Shown here: positions 1-10,365 of the stretch, piece after piece | Layout of the letters: every line of letters begins with the position of its first letter | Position numbering within the stretch: position 1 is the first letter of the stretch | Assembly: GCA_963971425.1 (NCBI GenBank) | Contig: OZ020514.1 | Span: 18,201,406-18,265,405 of the forward strand | Length of the DNA stretch: 64,000 bases | Direction: 5' to 3' | From: Bryoerythrophyllum caledonicum | Taxonomy: Eukaryota > Streptophyta > Bryopsida > Pottiales > Pottiaceae | The notes under the pieces: generated by a model | The model's input: the letters and a program-made list of their open reading frames with translations, nothing else | What the model was told of the DNA's origin: nothing | Databases searched by the model: none | Program-made: the position numbers and the translations under genes

Positions 1-8
1 GCACATCC

Positions 9-599
9 ATGGGGGCTACAGAGTACGCTACGGGGATCACAAGGATTGAGTTGGTGCTACAACTCAATCAAAGTGATGTGGCAGATGCTAGTTCCATGAA
101 GGTGAAGGCAATAGTCACGAAGGCCAAGTCATATGATGTCTTGGTGGGCTCGGTGGTGCTATATCCAATGGGATTCACCTTAGATTTATGGGAGGAGTCA
201 GCAAGCTACAAACCAGGATGGCAAGCAGGAGATGGGCGGAAGGCTCAGCTGCCAGCTCGATTTCTTCGAGTTCTTACAGGTAATTTTGTGGACGTGTTTG
301 CCTTCTCTGGAGGAATGAATATGAAACCTTCATGATTTCAGGCAGGTTTTGAGGATTCTTCCTTGGTTGACCACATTTCGGAGAAGGTGGATGTCTATAT
401 GGGCAACACGAGTGGTGGGGAAGAAGAAGGATATCGACCTGGAATCGAGGCAGCGTGGAGTAACACCACCCGGTTGAGGGAGGCCGCGGAGTTAGCAATG
501 GAAGAGGCATGGCAACATTCTATGCTACTACAGATGCAACAGGAGCATGGACTTGATCAAGACCTAGGACCTCCATTAGACACTGCCACAATCCATTGG
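9..599 (+). pseudogene. Retropepsin C-terminal part and linker of the gypsy polyprotein
   Basis: The first 108 codons look like the end of a retroviral-type aspartic protease: a hydrophobic 'VLVGSVVLYPMGFTLDLW' stretch is followed by a basic tail. The catalytic DTG is outside the window, so the assignment rests on position and this C-terminal pattern. A TGA at 333-335 interrupts the frame, which then continues unchanged through an acidic, Gln/Glu-rich linker (about residues 110-195) into the methyltransferase. The protease would process the polyprotein; the linker has no recognised function. Confidence 0.6.
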
Positions 600-1961
600 A
601 AGGCCCCAACAAATGGCATTGTGTTGTTGGAACTATTTGGAGGAATTGGCATAGGATTAGCAGATGTTTTACAAGCTGAGATCAAGGTTAAGCGCTACAT
701 TTACTTGGATGTGGATGAAGCAGCAAGGCATGTGGCCAAACGTCACACACGGAGACTGAGGACTCAATTTCCAGAATTGTTGGCCACTAGTGCCATCAAA
801 ACCTCCTTCTCTACACTTGTGGGTGATATTTCCTTGTTGTCAGACGATGACATTCACCGTCTGGGTCATGTGGACCTTGTCATTGCAGGATAGCCTTGCC
901 AAGGCATGTCTATGGCAGGCAATCAGAATGGGTTAAAGGATTCCCGTTCTTCCAGGTTCTTTGATATGATTCGAGTGCTTCGGTTGTTTCAGACTTCTTA
1001 GAGGCAACCGCCTGGTAATATTGTAGAGAACGTGTCCATAGAGAACAGTTCGAGGTCCAGGACACTCGAAAGTATGCCTAGAATCCATCAGACTCTGGGT
1101 TTCCCAGTGTTAATTGATGCGGTTGCAGTAGGATCCAGGGCACATAGACAATGCTTGTGGTGGACAAACCTGGCACCAACAGAGTTGTTACAGTCCGCGG
1201 CAGGTCGCATTAAACGCCCAAATGTGTATGTGAGTGATACTTTGGATCCTCACAGGACACCACGGCACGTGTATCACGATGACCAGGCACCATTAGCAGT
1301 GGTTAACCGCAAGGAGGAACCACGTAGGGCCTTGCCCACGTTGGTTAGTTTTACACGGTCTTATGCTTTCAAGGATAATGGACATGGGTTTGTTTGGGAT
1401 TCATTGTCTCAGGAGATGGTAGAGCCCAATGCAGATGAAAGGGAGAGAGCCATGGGCTTTCCCACTGGCATCACCGATGTGCTTGGAATTTCAGAACCAC
1501 AGAGACGGTTTCTACTTGGTCAGGCAATGGATTTAAATTATCTGACTTGGATTGTTTCATTAGTGGTTGCTGAACAGAAGCGTTTAGCTTCTAGTTTGAC
1601 GAGTTACGTGGGATATTACGAGTTGCGGGCGGCAAGAGAACCACTTGCCTCTATCAGGGTGACAAGCAAACTGGTTGGGGGCGAGAGGGCCTTTGCACTT
1701 CATCCATGGTATATGTGGGATACCGCAAACATTTTTGCATCCACCAAGGCAACAGATCTTGACTATGGAGGGGAGAACTGGAGTGAAGGGAGCAAATTGG
1801 CTCACCAGAGGATGGATTTGGAGGATGCTGTGGAAAAGATCTTCTTGGAAGAACACACAGCTCTTCACATGGAAGAAATTGACAAACTTGATCAATTAGA
1901 AGGACCTGGGAGCGTTATTGAGGAGGAAGGAGGGAAGTCTCCTTCACAAGAGATTCAATAG
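600..1961 (+). pseudogene. DNMT3-like C5 cytosine methyltransferase domain inside the polyprotein
   Basis: The domain would transfer a methyl group from S-adenosylmethionine to C5 of cytosine. Visible motifs in order: motif I LELFGGIGIGL (about 630-662, AdoMet binding); motif IV DLVIAG-stop-PCQGMS with the catalytic Cys codon at 897-899; motif VI ENV at 1,026-1,034; a motif VIII-like RAHRQCLWWTNL; and motifs IX-X, ERERAMGFPTGITDV then QRRFLLGQAMDL (to 1,535). The spacing and the FGFP/LLGQA region resemble DNMT3/DRM-class enzymes more than DNMT1. Stops at 891 (immediately before PC) and 999 destroy this copy. About 130 codons of charged linker follow before RT. DNMTs inside retrotransposons are known from charophytes and dinoflagellates, so capture is established; the subfamily call is by eye. 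Confidence 0.88.
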
Positions 1962-1970
1962 CAACCAAGG

Positions 1971-2828
1971 GTGGAAAACCTTGCTCCAAAGGAACGGAAG
2001 GAGGTGGTGACTAAGGACACTTGGAAACCAAGAGTAGGCCTAGCGGATGGAGTAGTGGAGGTGGAGGAACATGAGTTCCTGAAGGAGTATTTACATTGTT
2101 TTGCTTTCAGTTTACATGATTTGGGAGTGTTGAAGGGTCAAGAAGTGCATATTAACTTAACCGACGAAGCACCAATTTATCGAAAGCCATACAAGTATAG
2201 CGACATGGAGCGAAAGATGATTCGTGCTCGCACTGAAGAATTGATGGCTGCAAGGTTGGTGGAGTTGGCTCCTCCAGATTGTGAGTATGCATCAGCAACG
2301 GTTATGCCATCCAAGAAGGACATTTCTGGTAATTGGACTGAGAAAAGGATGTGTGGTGACTACAGAAGAATTAATAAATTCACTAAGTCAGACCGTGATG
2401 CAATGCCAACTTCAGAGGAAAACTTTGAGGCCATTGGCCATGCCAAGGTGTTTAGTTCGTTGGATTTACGCTCTGGATACCAGCAGATTGGATTGAGAGA
2501 GGAAGACAAGGAGAAAACCGCGTTCTGAGGCATTGACAGAGATGGGAAGGACCGGTTGTTTCAATGGAAGTTTCTACCGTTTCGATTAAAGAATGCTCCA
2601 GCAGAATTTCAAAGGGTTATGGACAGAGTATTCTCGGGGTTGGATTTCGTGAGATGCTATATCGATGACATCATTGTCTTTAGCAGGAATCAAAAGCAAC
2701 ATAGACTACACTTTATGGAGGTTTTTGCTAGATTGAGGCTCCATGGATTAAAGATGCACCCTGGTAAGTGCAGATTCTACTTTGATCGCATTGAGTATTT
2801 GGGCCATATGATTTATCCAAGTGGATAA
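1971..2828 (+). pseudogene. Reverse transcriptase domain (gypsy)
   Basis: RNA-dependent DNA polymerase of the element, same frame as the methyltransferase. Recognisable blocks: an N-terminal YRKPYKYS region; the CGDYRRINKFT block; FSSLDLRSGYQQIGL; FQWKFLPFRLKNAPAEFQRVM; the catalytic YIDD box at 2,658-2,669; and KCRFYFDRIEYLGHMI. A TGA at 2,526, just after KTAF, and a TAA at 2,826, after the thumb start, are the lesions. Both positions usually hold a sense codon (Arg is common after TAF in gypsy RTs), which suggests a C-to-T change. The stretch up to 2,060 is linker. Confidence 0.93.
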
Positions 2829-3713
2829 GGTGTTGTAGCTAGCAAAGTGGAAGTAGTAATGTCTATTCCTAGACCACGAGATGTTAGTAGGCTGAAAGCA
2901 TTTCTGGGATTGTGTAACTATTATAGAAAGTTTGTCAAAACTTTCAATGTTGTTGCCAAGCTATTAACCATGTTGACAAGGAATGATCAACTTTGGATCT
3001 AGGGAGATGAGCAAGAGGCGGCCTTTCAATAATTGAAAGACCGTTTGGCATCAACACCAATACTTCGGAGGCCTATAGTAGGAAGGACGTACCAGCTACA
3101 CACAGATTGGAGCTCGTTGGGGATTGGTGCAATATTAACGCAAATGGATGATGATGGCAAGGAATTTGTGATTGCGTATGCCAGCCGGTTCAACAACAAT
3201 GTTGAAGCTCAGTATAGCTCGTATGAAGGGGAATGTTTGGCTGCCATATGGGCAATTGCTCATTTTCGGTGTTACCATTATGGTAATGAATTTCTGTTAG
3301 TTACAGATCATCAGCCTTTGAAATGGTTGATGGAGTTTGATAAATTGACAAGGAAACTAGCAGGATGGGCCTTGATGTTGATGGAGTATGACTTCAAGGT
3401 GGTTCATAGGGCAGGTTTGGTAAATATGGATGTTGATGGCCTTAGCCGCAATCCAATTCCAAACCAAGAGGATGATACAGGTGCTAGGTGGCATACTGAG
3501 GGTGAAATCGACCCGTTGTCAAGTTGGTATTGTTCGGGTTTTCTGGGAATATTGGCATTGAATGGAGACACCACCGGGGAAGCTACTATGGCCATAGTAG
3601 ATGAGGATGGAGGTGAAGAGTTTGGGGGCGTCAAAGATATCCATGAAGTCACGAATGTGATGCAGTTCTTGAAGGATGGAGAAGCAGTGGCTTCATGGTC
3701 TCATAAAGAGTGA
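2829..3713 (+). pseudogene. RT connection and RNase H domain
   Basis: Continues RT in the same frame. The connection reads FLGLCNYYRKFVK near 2,905-2,940, then TAG at 3,000 and TAA at 3,030. RNase H follows: the first Asp is in LHTDWSSLGIGA (codon 3,105), a Glu is in YEGECLAAIWA, and a further Asp is in VTDHQPLKWL. The domain ends with DVDGLSRNP, typical of gypsy RNase H. It degrades the RNA strand of the hybrid during cDNA synthesis. An acidic spacer of about 80 residues leads to a TGA at 3,711. The active-site acids are all present despite the stops. Confidence 0.92.
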
Positions 3714-4685
3714 GATAGGGTTCTACAACAAGCTAAGAGGTTTTTGTGGGAGAGGACTCATCGTGTGAGATTGTGGTCAGATGGTACTAAGAAGATAGTA
3801 CCAGCTTCAATAGAAAGAGTGAAACTGATTAAGGACACACATGAGGACCTTGGACACTTTGGAGTGCAGAGGACTTATAGTCTACTTCAGATTCACTATT
3901 GGTGGCGTGGCATGCAATCCCAAGTGTAAGCTTTGATGGCTCTGTGTATGGTGTGTAACCGAGTACAAGCGTCTTTTAATGCTCCAATGCCAGAGTTACA
4001 ACCTTTACCAATTATGGGCTTAGGATATAGATGAAGCTTGGATTTTGCAGGACCATTGCGAGTGACACCTCGACACAACAAGTATGTAATCTAATCATCG
4101 AGCATTTCTCAAAATGGATAGAGTTAGTGGCATTGTCTGATAAATTTAGTGAGGGGGCTGCTTATTCGTTTCTTGACCGTGTTTTGAGTCGCTTTGGAGC
4201 TCCAGCATAAGTACTCACAGACCAAGGTAGAGAGTTCTTCGGTGAGTTTTAGACGTTGTGTGAGCAAGCAATGATTGATCATCGCACTACTTCGAGGGAT
4301 CACCCCGAAGCAGATGGGTTGGCGGAGCGCATGATGCAAATCGTTAAGAGGGGGCTCCGGAAGTACAGCTTGAAGAAAGGACATCACCAGGATTGGAATT
4401 TGCAGCTACCGTGGATAGCAATGGGCTATCGATTCAGCAAACAAGCATCATTGGCGTCTTTTTCACCTTATTATCTATTGTTTGGAAGGCACCCAGTTTT
4501 ACCAAGGCCATTCAAGCAGATGCTGACACCATGTTGGCTAACATGGACAATCCAGACACGTGGGCTCAAGTGTGTGAGCAGCGTGCAGAGTTGTTCAAAA
4601 GGGTGATGCCTATGGCATTAGAGAACCTCTCAATTGCTCAACATCGGGATACATTGCGCTATGCTACAATACGGGGAGGTGGTTA
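3714..4685 (+). pseudogene. Integrase, frameshifted
   Basis: Zinc-binding HHCC domain: the His pair is in HEDLGHFG (about 3,840-3,860) and CMVC is at about 3,945-3,956, with a TAA at 3,927 between them. The catalytic core shows Asp in SLDFAG (about 4,040), Asp in VLTDQG (about 4,215-4,230) and Glu in EADGLAERMM (about 4,310-4,335), the DDE triad. The reading frame shifts near 4,095 and again near 4,390-4,480, then recovers the original frame near 4,690. The two shifts plus stops (TGA about 4,032, TAA about 4,207, TAG about 4,249) make this copy inactive. Confidence 0.9.
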
Positions 4686-5084
4686 TTGACCGTAGGTGTG
4701 GCGTTTCACGCCGAGAGACTATGTATATTTGCAGCTGCAGCGCCCACCACCTTGGATGTGACAGCAGGAAGGATAATCTTAAGGGTTCGTGAAGTGAAGG
4801 ACTCAGGGGTGTTAGTGTTGGAGGGTCGTGATGGCAAGAAGTGGAAGGATCACACACGTAATTGTGCACCTTGCCACTTGCCACACGTTGATGGAACAAT
4901 ACACCTTGGTCTCTCTCACATCTCTGCTGGATTACGTTGTCGGTTGTGTGGTAGTGCCAAAAGGGCAGCCACTATGGTTATTTGTGACTTATGTTCTACG
5001 GGGTGGCATTTAGAATGCTTAACTCCAGCTCTTTTAGATGTACCAGTGGATCAATGGTCTTGTCTTGAGTGTTTAGCACGTTGA
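4686..5084 (+). pseudogene. Integrase C-terminal region ending in a PHD finger
   Basis: The last 132 codons are open. The first half looks like the small SH3-like integrase tail (IILRVREVKDSGVLVLEGRDG). The last 50 residues make a complete PHD finger: Cys85-x2-Cys88-x11-Cys100-x2-Cys103-x4-His108-x2-Cys111-x14-Cys126-x2-Cys129, with the usual Trp at 125. PHD fingers commonly bind the histone H3 tail. Position at the integrase terminus is where many gypsy elements keep a chromodomain, so a role in choosing integration sites is plausible (inference). The stop after LECLAR is at 5,082-5,084. Confidence 0.88.
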
Positions 5085-5314
5085 CGGTCTGAATAGACAA
5101 AGCCTAGCATTAAAAATATGTTAGGGCGATTAACGATGGGGCTCTACTTGCACCCGGCCTACCCTTTGTTCGTTAAGTCTTTTAGCGTCTTTTCATGTGG
5201 ATTACAATGGTTCTATGGTTTTGAGAGGCTTTCATTCACGGTTATCATTCAGTTTACATATAAACTGTGTGGTTCGCCGGTGTGAAAGGGGCTTCAGCAC
5301 GGGCGAAGGGGGCG

Positions 5315-5544
5315 AGTAAAGGGGTACCTGGAGACCGCTTACTTCTTGGTGTACGAGGTTATGGGTCAATTATTTCTTTTCCCCAAGTCTGGATTGCTGA
5401 TAGTGTGTAAGTGTGTATTGTTCTGTTGTTTTATAGAGGTAACAGCGGTGGTTATGTCACCGTTACTCTCGAGTTGTCTCTGACTGTACGTTCTCACCTG
5501 ATTAGCACGATGTTATCTTGGCACGATGCGGTTGTGCACGACAG
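5315..5544 (+). repeat. 230-bp direct repeat, copy 1
   Basis: Starts at AGTAAAGGGGTACCTGGAG and ends in the GATGCGGTTGTGCACGAC stretch. It matches 5,911-6,144 with only scattered substitutions and one short indel (an extra ACT). The two copies are separated by 366 unrelated bases, so this is a duplication inside the LTR region or the overlap of two LTR remnants. Confidence 0.9.
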
Positions 5545-5910
5545 CTATCAGGTTCGACGCGTTGGAGGGTTTGTGGAGGTTGATTTACGCGTTGTAAATC
5601 AACTAGGAGGTTAAACGGCCCCAGGAAACTCTAGATACTAGCTCTAGCTAGTAATTAGAGTTAGTATTAGAGTCTTTTGACTTTTAGGGCATTGGTAGTG
5701 TCTTTGACACCTCATTTGGGACTTGGAGTCCAAATGACCTCCACGTGTAGTGTAGGGAGACTCATCTTTCTCAAGTTGAGTCTCCCACGTGATGGAGTGA
5801 GAGAGTGCGTGCGTGCACTTCTTAAACTTCATTGTTATTATGCGACCATTCTTTAAGAATGGCATTGGCTTGACTATGTGTAGTTTATGAGTATTTTCTA
5901 CTTGTTTATT

Positions 5911-6144
5911 AGTAAAAGGGTACCTGGAGACCGCTTACTACTTCTTGGTGTACGAGGTTATGGGTCAATTATTTCTTTTCCCCAAGTCTGGATTGCTGAT
6001 AGTGTGTAAGTGTGTATTGTTTTGTTGATTTATAGAGGTAACAGTGGTGGCTATGTCACCGTTACTCTCGAGTTGTCTCTGACTGTGTGTTCTCACCTGA
6101 TTAGTACAATGTTATCTTGGCACGATGCGGTTGTGTACGACAAC
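5911..6144 (+). repeat. 230-bp direct repeat, copy 2
   Basis: Second copy of 5,315-5,544. Differences are mostly transitions (GCAC to GTAC, ACGTT to GTGTT). The match stops abruptly near 6,144, where a different sequence begins. Confidence 0.9.
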
Positions 6145-6279
6145 TTATTTAGGTGGTTGTTCACCAAAGTTGGTGTAAACACGTAGTGATTAATAGTAGG
6201 AGGATGACCAAATTTTAGGAGATAAAATAGAATAGTGGAAGAAAAGGGTTGGAGAGGTATTAGAGTTTAGAGGACATTA

Positions 6280-6575
6280 TATCTTACAAAGAAAAATTTG
6301 AAGTAGCAGGAAAGAGAAACAAAAGGAAAAGGATAAAATTAGAAGTAGAAGTAGAAGTAGAAGAAGTAGAAGTAGAGGAAGAGAAAGAGAAAAGAAGAAA
6401 AAGAGCAAAGAAAAAGACAAGGAGAAAATAAGAAGAGAAAGAGAAAAGAAGAAGACAAGGAGAAAAAAAGAAGAGAAAGAGAAAAGAAGAGAAAGAGAAA
6501 AGAAGAGAAAGAGAAAAGAAGACGAAGAAAAGAAAAGAAAAAGAAAGAAGGAGAGGGAGATGAGCTGGAGACAGG
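6280..6575 (+). repeat. Polypurine (GAA/GAAA/GTA) low-complexity tract
   Basis: About 295 bases almost free of C and with little T on the plus strand, made of GAAGTA, GAAAGA and AAGAAG units. The Ser/Phe/Leu-rich reverse-strand reading frames here are composition artefacts. Such tracts can form triplex DNA and may be a satellite or an old polypurine expansion. Confidence 0.9.
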
Positions 6576-6681
6576 GAGGCAAGCATCCAAATTAGGTACA
6601 AGAATCTGGCGCCACATGGGTGGCTTGGCCCGAAGCGCAATGCACTGTGGAGGAGCAGGATCGGCGAACGTGGAGGTGGAA

Positions 6682-6906
6682 GCTACACTAAAGATGACAT
6701 TTAGTGTAACACCCAATAAATGACTTGTAAATGCTATAAGTTTTTACTTTAAGTGAATATTTTTACCAACTATGTTTACAATGATCCTCTTATTTGAATA
6801 CTATGAAGAGTTGTGCTCTTGGTAAAAATTAGCATCAAGAGTAAAAACTTATAGCATTTACAAGTCATTTACTGGGTGTTACACTAAATGTCATCTTTAG
6901 TGTAGC
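6682..6906. mobile_element. 225-bp foldback (MITE-like) element with 66-bp inverted arms
   Basis: Bases 6,682-6,747 and 6,841-6,906 are reverse complements over 66 positions with one mismatch. The arms start GCTACACTAAAGATGAC. A second paired pair (TTTTTACCAA / TTGGTAAAAA) lies inside, so nearly the whole unit can fold. No coding capacity. I did not find a convincing target-site duplication, so the superfamily is unknown. Confidence 0.9.
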
Positions 6907-9142
6907 GAGGAGCTCGTGTGATCGCGCCAATGCGGAGGAGGAAGGTTGCGCTCGTGGAAAAATGCGAGATTCTGGGAGCCTCGGAGCGAAGCCGGTAGAG
7001 GCAGCGACGAGCTAGAGGGCGAACGAGGAATGAGGAGTGGTTATTTGATGGTTCTTCTAGCGAGTGTGTGTTCGGGTTGCGAGGGGGTGTCGAGGGGCAA
7101 GCACCTGTGTGTGTAGGATTGTATTGTGAGTGTGGGCCGCGCGAAGGGGTTTTGAGTTGAGGTCTATGTGTTGGTTGTTGGCTGTGTGTGTCGGGAGGAG
7201 AGCGGGGTGATGAGTCCGTGCGTGTGAGTTCAGGAGTGCAGCGCTGCGATGTGGACGTGGGGGTGTAAGTGTTGGAGCGGCGCTGGGAGTAGTGCGGCAG
7301 CGACAAGAGAGAAGTGCGAGCGGCAGAGAGGGGCTGCGCGGCGTATGGGAGGGCGTAGTCTGCGTTAGAGAGGGTGTTGGAGAGGACAGGAATAGAAGTG
7401 CGGCAGTGGTGGTGTCGCGAGAGTTGCCGAGTTGATGATGAGCGTGTGCGAGGCGCAAGCGGCGCGGGTTGTGAGCATGTGCTGCTAGTTGTGAAGTGAG
7501 GTTGTGTGCCGCAGGGAGTTCGGCAAGAGGACAAGGGGCGCGGGGAGCAGTTGCAGGAGGGAAAGGATCTGAAGTGTGTGCGAGAGGACGGCGAGTGCCT
7601 GAGTGTGCGTGTTGGTCGGAAGGTGAGCGGACGGTGAGGGCTTTGGTCCGGAGTAGGGAGCGTGGAACGGGAGTAGATCCGCGACAGCAGAACGGAGCTG
7701 CGCGCGGAGAGTTGGTGGGTGCTGCAATGAAGCGAAGGGCCGCGTCGTGTCTGTGAACGCGCACGGAGTGAGAGCGGAGGACGATCCGCGGCGTCTGCGG
7801 TTGGAGCGTAGCGAGCAGGAGTGAGAGCGGCGCTCGATTCAGTGAGCTAGGAGAGTGAACATTGGAGGACGTGAGCAAGGGGTCCGCGGTGGTCGGCGGA
7901 GTTGTGCGCGGAAGCAGCTGCCCGGAGAGTTGTGCGTGAGTAGTTTCGGGGAGAGGGGAACGTTGCAAGGGTTCGGGGTCGCGTCTGTGCCGGATCTGAG
8001 TCGTTGTTGCACTAGAGTTGGGACGCCTGAATCTGTGGGCGGAAGGTGTGAAGGCGCGCTTCGGTTGGGCAAGATCGGAAGGAGGTGCTGGAGTCCGTAA
8101 AGGGGCGTTTTAATTTAGTGCTGGTGCCGTGCACGATGAGGGAGTGAGTGCGAGGTTTTTGGGTCTGTGATAGGGTTTGTGTTCAGGCGAGGGGGAACGG
8201 CAGGGAGCAAGAGCGGGGTGCGGCGATCATGGTGGACGCGCGGAGCAAGTGAGGAGACGGTGTGCGAGTATTAATAGACGCCGCGTGGAAGTCTATTAAT
8301 ACTTCAGGTGGTGCGGCAGGAGTCGGTGCCGACTGCAGAGGCGAGCGCTGAGCGACAGAGAGTATTAGTGGTTCTGTGAGCCTCGGGGAGAGCGTAGAAG
8401 GGGATCGTGAGGGCGCTGCGGAGCGACTGGGTGCTGAATTCCTGGTTTGCAGCTGCTGGTTGTTGGACTCGGGTCTTGTAGTGTCGTGGCGGTTGAAGCT
8501 GGGAGGTAAACATCGGTGCGTGTTATTTTTTTTTGTGAACCGTAAGTATCGTGTAACTCCGTGAAAGTTGTGGTATATGGTGTAACCTGTTTTCCCGTAA
8601 TTGTAAACATCGAACGCTTCCCACACCCTATATACAATATGGCTCAATTCCAAACCAATGCGATGTGTGTGATTGGGTTGTATGGATTTTGAATGTGAGG
8701 TAAGTAACCTAAGGTTAAAGGGGTACTTCAATGGTTAGTAAATGGACATAAATCACCAAGAAGTGAAGGGCAAACCCACGGGAAAATAACATAGGATCAT
8801 AAAAGGAACATAGGATCATAAAAGGAGAAAAGAAAAAGAAAAAGAACAGAGAAGAAAAAAAACAAAAAGAAAACAAATCCTCACTAAAAGAAAAATTGAG
8901 TGCAAAAGATTGGAGCAAGCTTAAGGATTACTAATGTGATGTAACTCAGAATACATACCTTGACTACTTAACGCATGTAAGGGGGATGAATTTAGTGTTA
9001 AAGCATCGGATCCTACTCCGGAGAAGACCAAAAGGACGACGGAAACAGTGGAAGCATCCCCGTTGCCTAGGAGTGACCGGAACAAGAAGACTCCATAGCT
9101 AGGATTAGGGTTGAAATTAGGAATTTTCTGTTCCTTTAGCTT
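6907..9142. other. G-rich non-genic stretch
   Basis: Strong strand asymmetry (G much above C on the plus strand until about 8,500), then AT-richer DNA. Long frames here, mainly on the minus strand, encode Ser/Thr/Pro/His/Arg-rich text without motifs and overlap one another, so I call no gene. The stretch may be untranslated or LTR sequence of an unrecognised element. It holds the hairpin at 8,267-8,303 and a short tandem duplication (CATAGGATCATAAAAGGA, about 8,788-8,826). Confidence 0.6.
8267..8303. repeat. Perfect 13-bp-arm hairpin
   Basis: AGTATTAATAGAC (8,267-8,279), an 11-base loop, then GTCTATTAATACT (8,291-8,303). The arms are AT-rich within a G-rich surround. No following T run, so not a simple terminator. 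Confidence 0.85.
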
Positions 9143-9972
9143 TGTAGCGATTAAACAATGGGGCTCACAATTGCACCCGGCTGCCAAACCTTAAATTTAC
9201 AAATTCCATAAACTTCTTTACTAGCGGGAAAACTGGATCTAAGATCCATAATTCTCCGATCCGAGATCGGACCTCCGGATGTTTATATATAAAGACTTCT
9301 TTTTGTTATTAGGATAAGATTTCTCGGATTTCTTGAGGATAATGTAGATTCTAGATTTGGGAATTTAGTTAGTACTTAAAAGATGGGTTTTAGACAACTC
9401 ATCATCTTGTTTTTTCTCATGAAGAGCATTTTCGGTCTATCACATTTTCTCTTCTTGAACTTGTGGTGATTAAGGGTCTTTTTGAGGAAGCGGATCCATT
9501 GTGGTTGAAGTATGGTGATTTAAGTTCTTATGTGTTGAGTGTTGAATGCTTTTTACTTAGAACAATTGGTTGGGACTTGCATTGGGAGATCGCCTAAAAG
9601 AGCTGGAGGAGAGGTTAGGTAGAGACCCAACATTCTGCAAGGACCGGAAGTAGCCAGGAGGGGGAAGATACATTTTGTAGGGGTGGGCCTGGTAGTCTCT
9701 AGGCCACAAAATATCCGTGTGAACCCGAATTCAGGTAAAAGGCCGGAATCTCCCCCTACGATAGAAAAAAAGCCCAATGTGTATGTCTAGAAGGAAGTTT
9801 ACTTATAATCTATAAACCTCACTCAGTTAAACCACTGTATTACCAACCTGAATGTCGTTGTAGTCAGAATCGACCTTTGCGTGACTGCATCCGGATGGCC
9901 ATCCGGATGATGTAAGAGTGTGGGTCAGGCCGCAACAATCGTCCACCGATTAGCAAAGTAGGGAAACACCAT
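9143..9972 (+). repeat. LTR fragment, family shared with 45.4, 49.2 and 54.5 kb
   Basis: Starts TGTAGCGATTAAACAATGGGG and runs in LTR sense. A TATATATAAA promoter-like box is near 9,283. The part around 9,830-9,960 (ACCACTGTATTACCAACCTG... GCATCCGGATGGCCATCCG) matches, reverse-complemented, 54,950-55,075. The fragment stops near 9,972 before the LTR 3' end. No coding region attached. Confidence 0.7.
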
Positions 9973-10365
9973 ATTCATTAAAATGAGACAAATCGTGAGA
10001 TTTGAGACTAAAAGCCTATTACTTCGGACACAAATATCGAGAAAAGTTGTTGCAAATGAAGGCATACATCATGCAACATACAAGAAACATCCCAAATCCA
10101 ACAATAAACAACATGATCATTGCGACGCTCCAAAATTGCATTACACAAGACATACTATTAATAGATCGTCATAGAAAATATAATTCCATCCATAGTCAAA
10201 GAGGAGTGAGCACAATGGAAAATAATAATACTAAAACTTTATTTTCATGACATATTTACCAATATAGGTAATCACAAGTAAAATTCTATTTATAGTAGTC
10301 CAGGATCTATACTATCGTTTCTACAACAAAACAAAGAAAGACTTCTAAAGCATATAAAATTGTTC

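Larger units (their letters stand above)
1..6144 (+). mobile_element. Ty3/gypsy LTR retrotransposon with DNMT and PHD domains, 5' truncated by window
   Basis: One forward reading frame runs from base 9 to about 4,090 with only nonsense codons breaking it. It changes frame within the integrase and returns to the original frame for the last 400 bases. The domain order is protease end, cytosine methyltransferase, reverse transcriptase, RNase H, integrase, PHD finger. RT before integrase identifies Ty3/gypsy. The 5' LTR, gag and most of the protease lie left of the window. The 3' LTR seems to begin near 5,119, where the first 40 bases resemble the LTR starts at 9,143 and (reverse strand) 50,490. 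The 3' limit is uncertain. The copy is dead: at least ten in-frame stops and two or more indels. Confidence 0.9.
5119..6144 (+). repeat. Probable 3' LTR region of the gypsy element
   Basis: Begins TGTTAGGGCGATTAACG; the next bases ATGGGGCT...TTGCACCCGGC are shared with the LTR starts at 9,143 (+) and 50,490 (-), which fixes the left edge. No clean matching right edge was found. The region contains a 230-bp sequence present twice (5,315-5,544 and 5,911-6,144). Confidence 0.55.

Noticed and set aside
6277-6716. Ser/Phe/Leu-rich minus-strand open frames
   Set aside because: They translate the polypurine tract; low complexity in all three frames, no start context or domain.
6884-8100. Several overlapping long frames, mostly minus strand
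   Set aside because: They overlap in different frames, are Ser/Thr/Pro/Arg-rich and follow from the G-rich composition.
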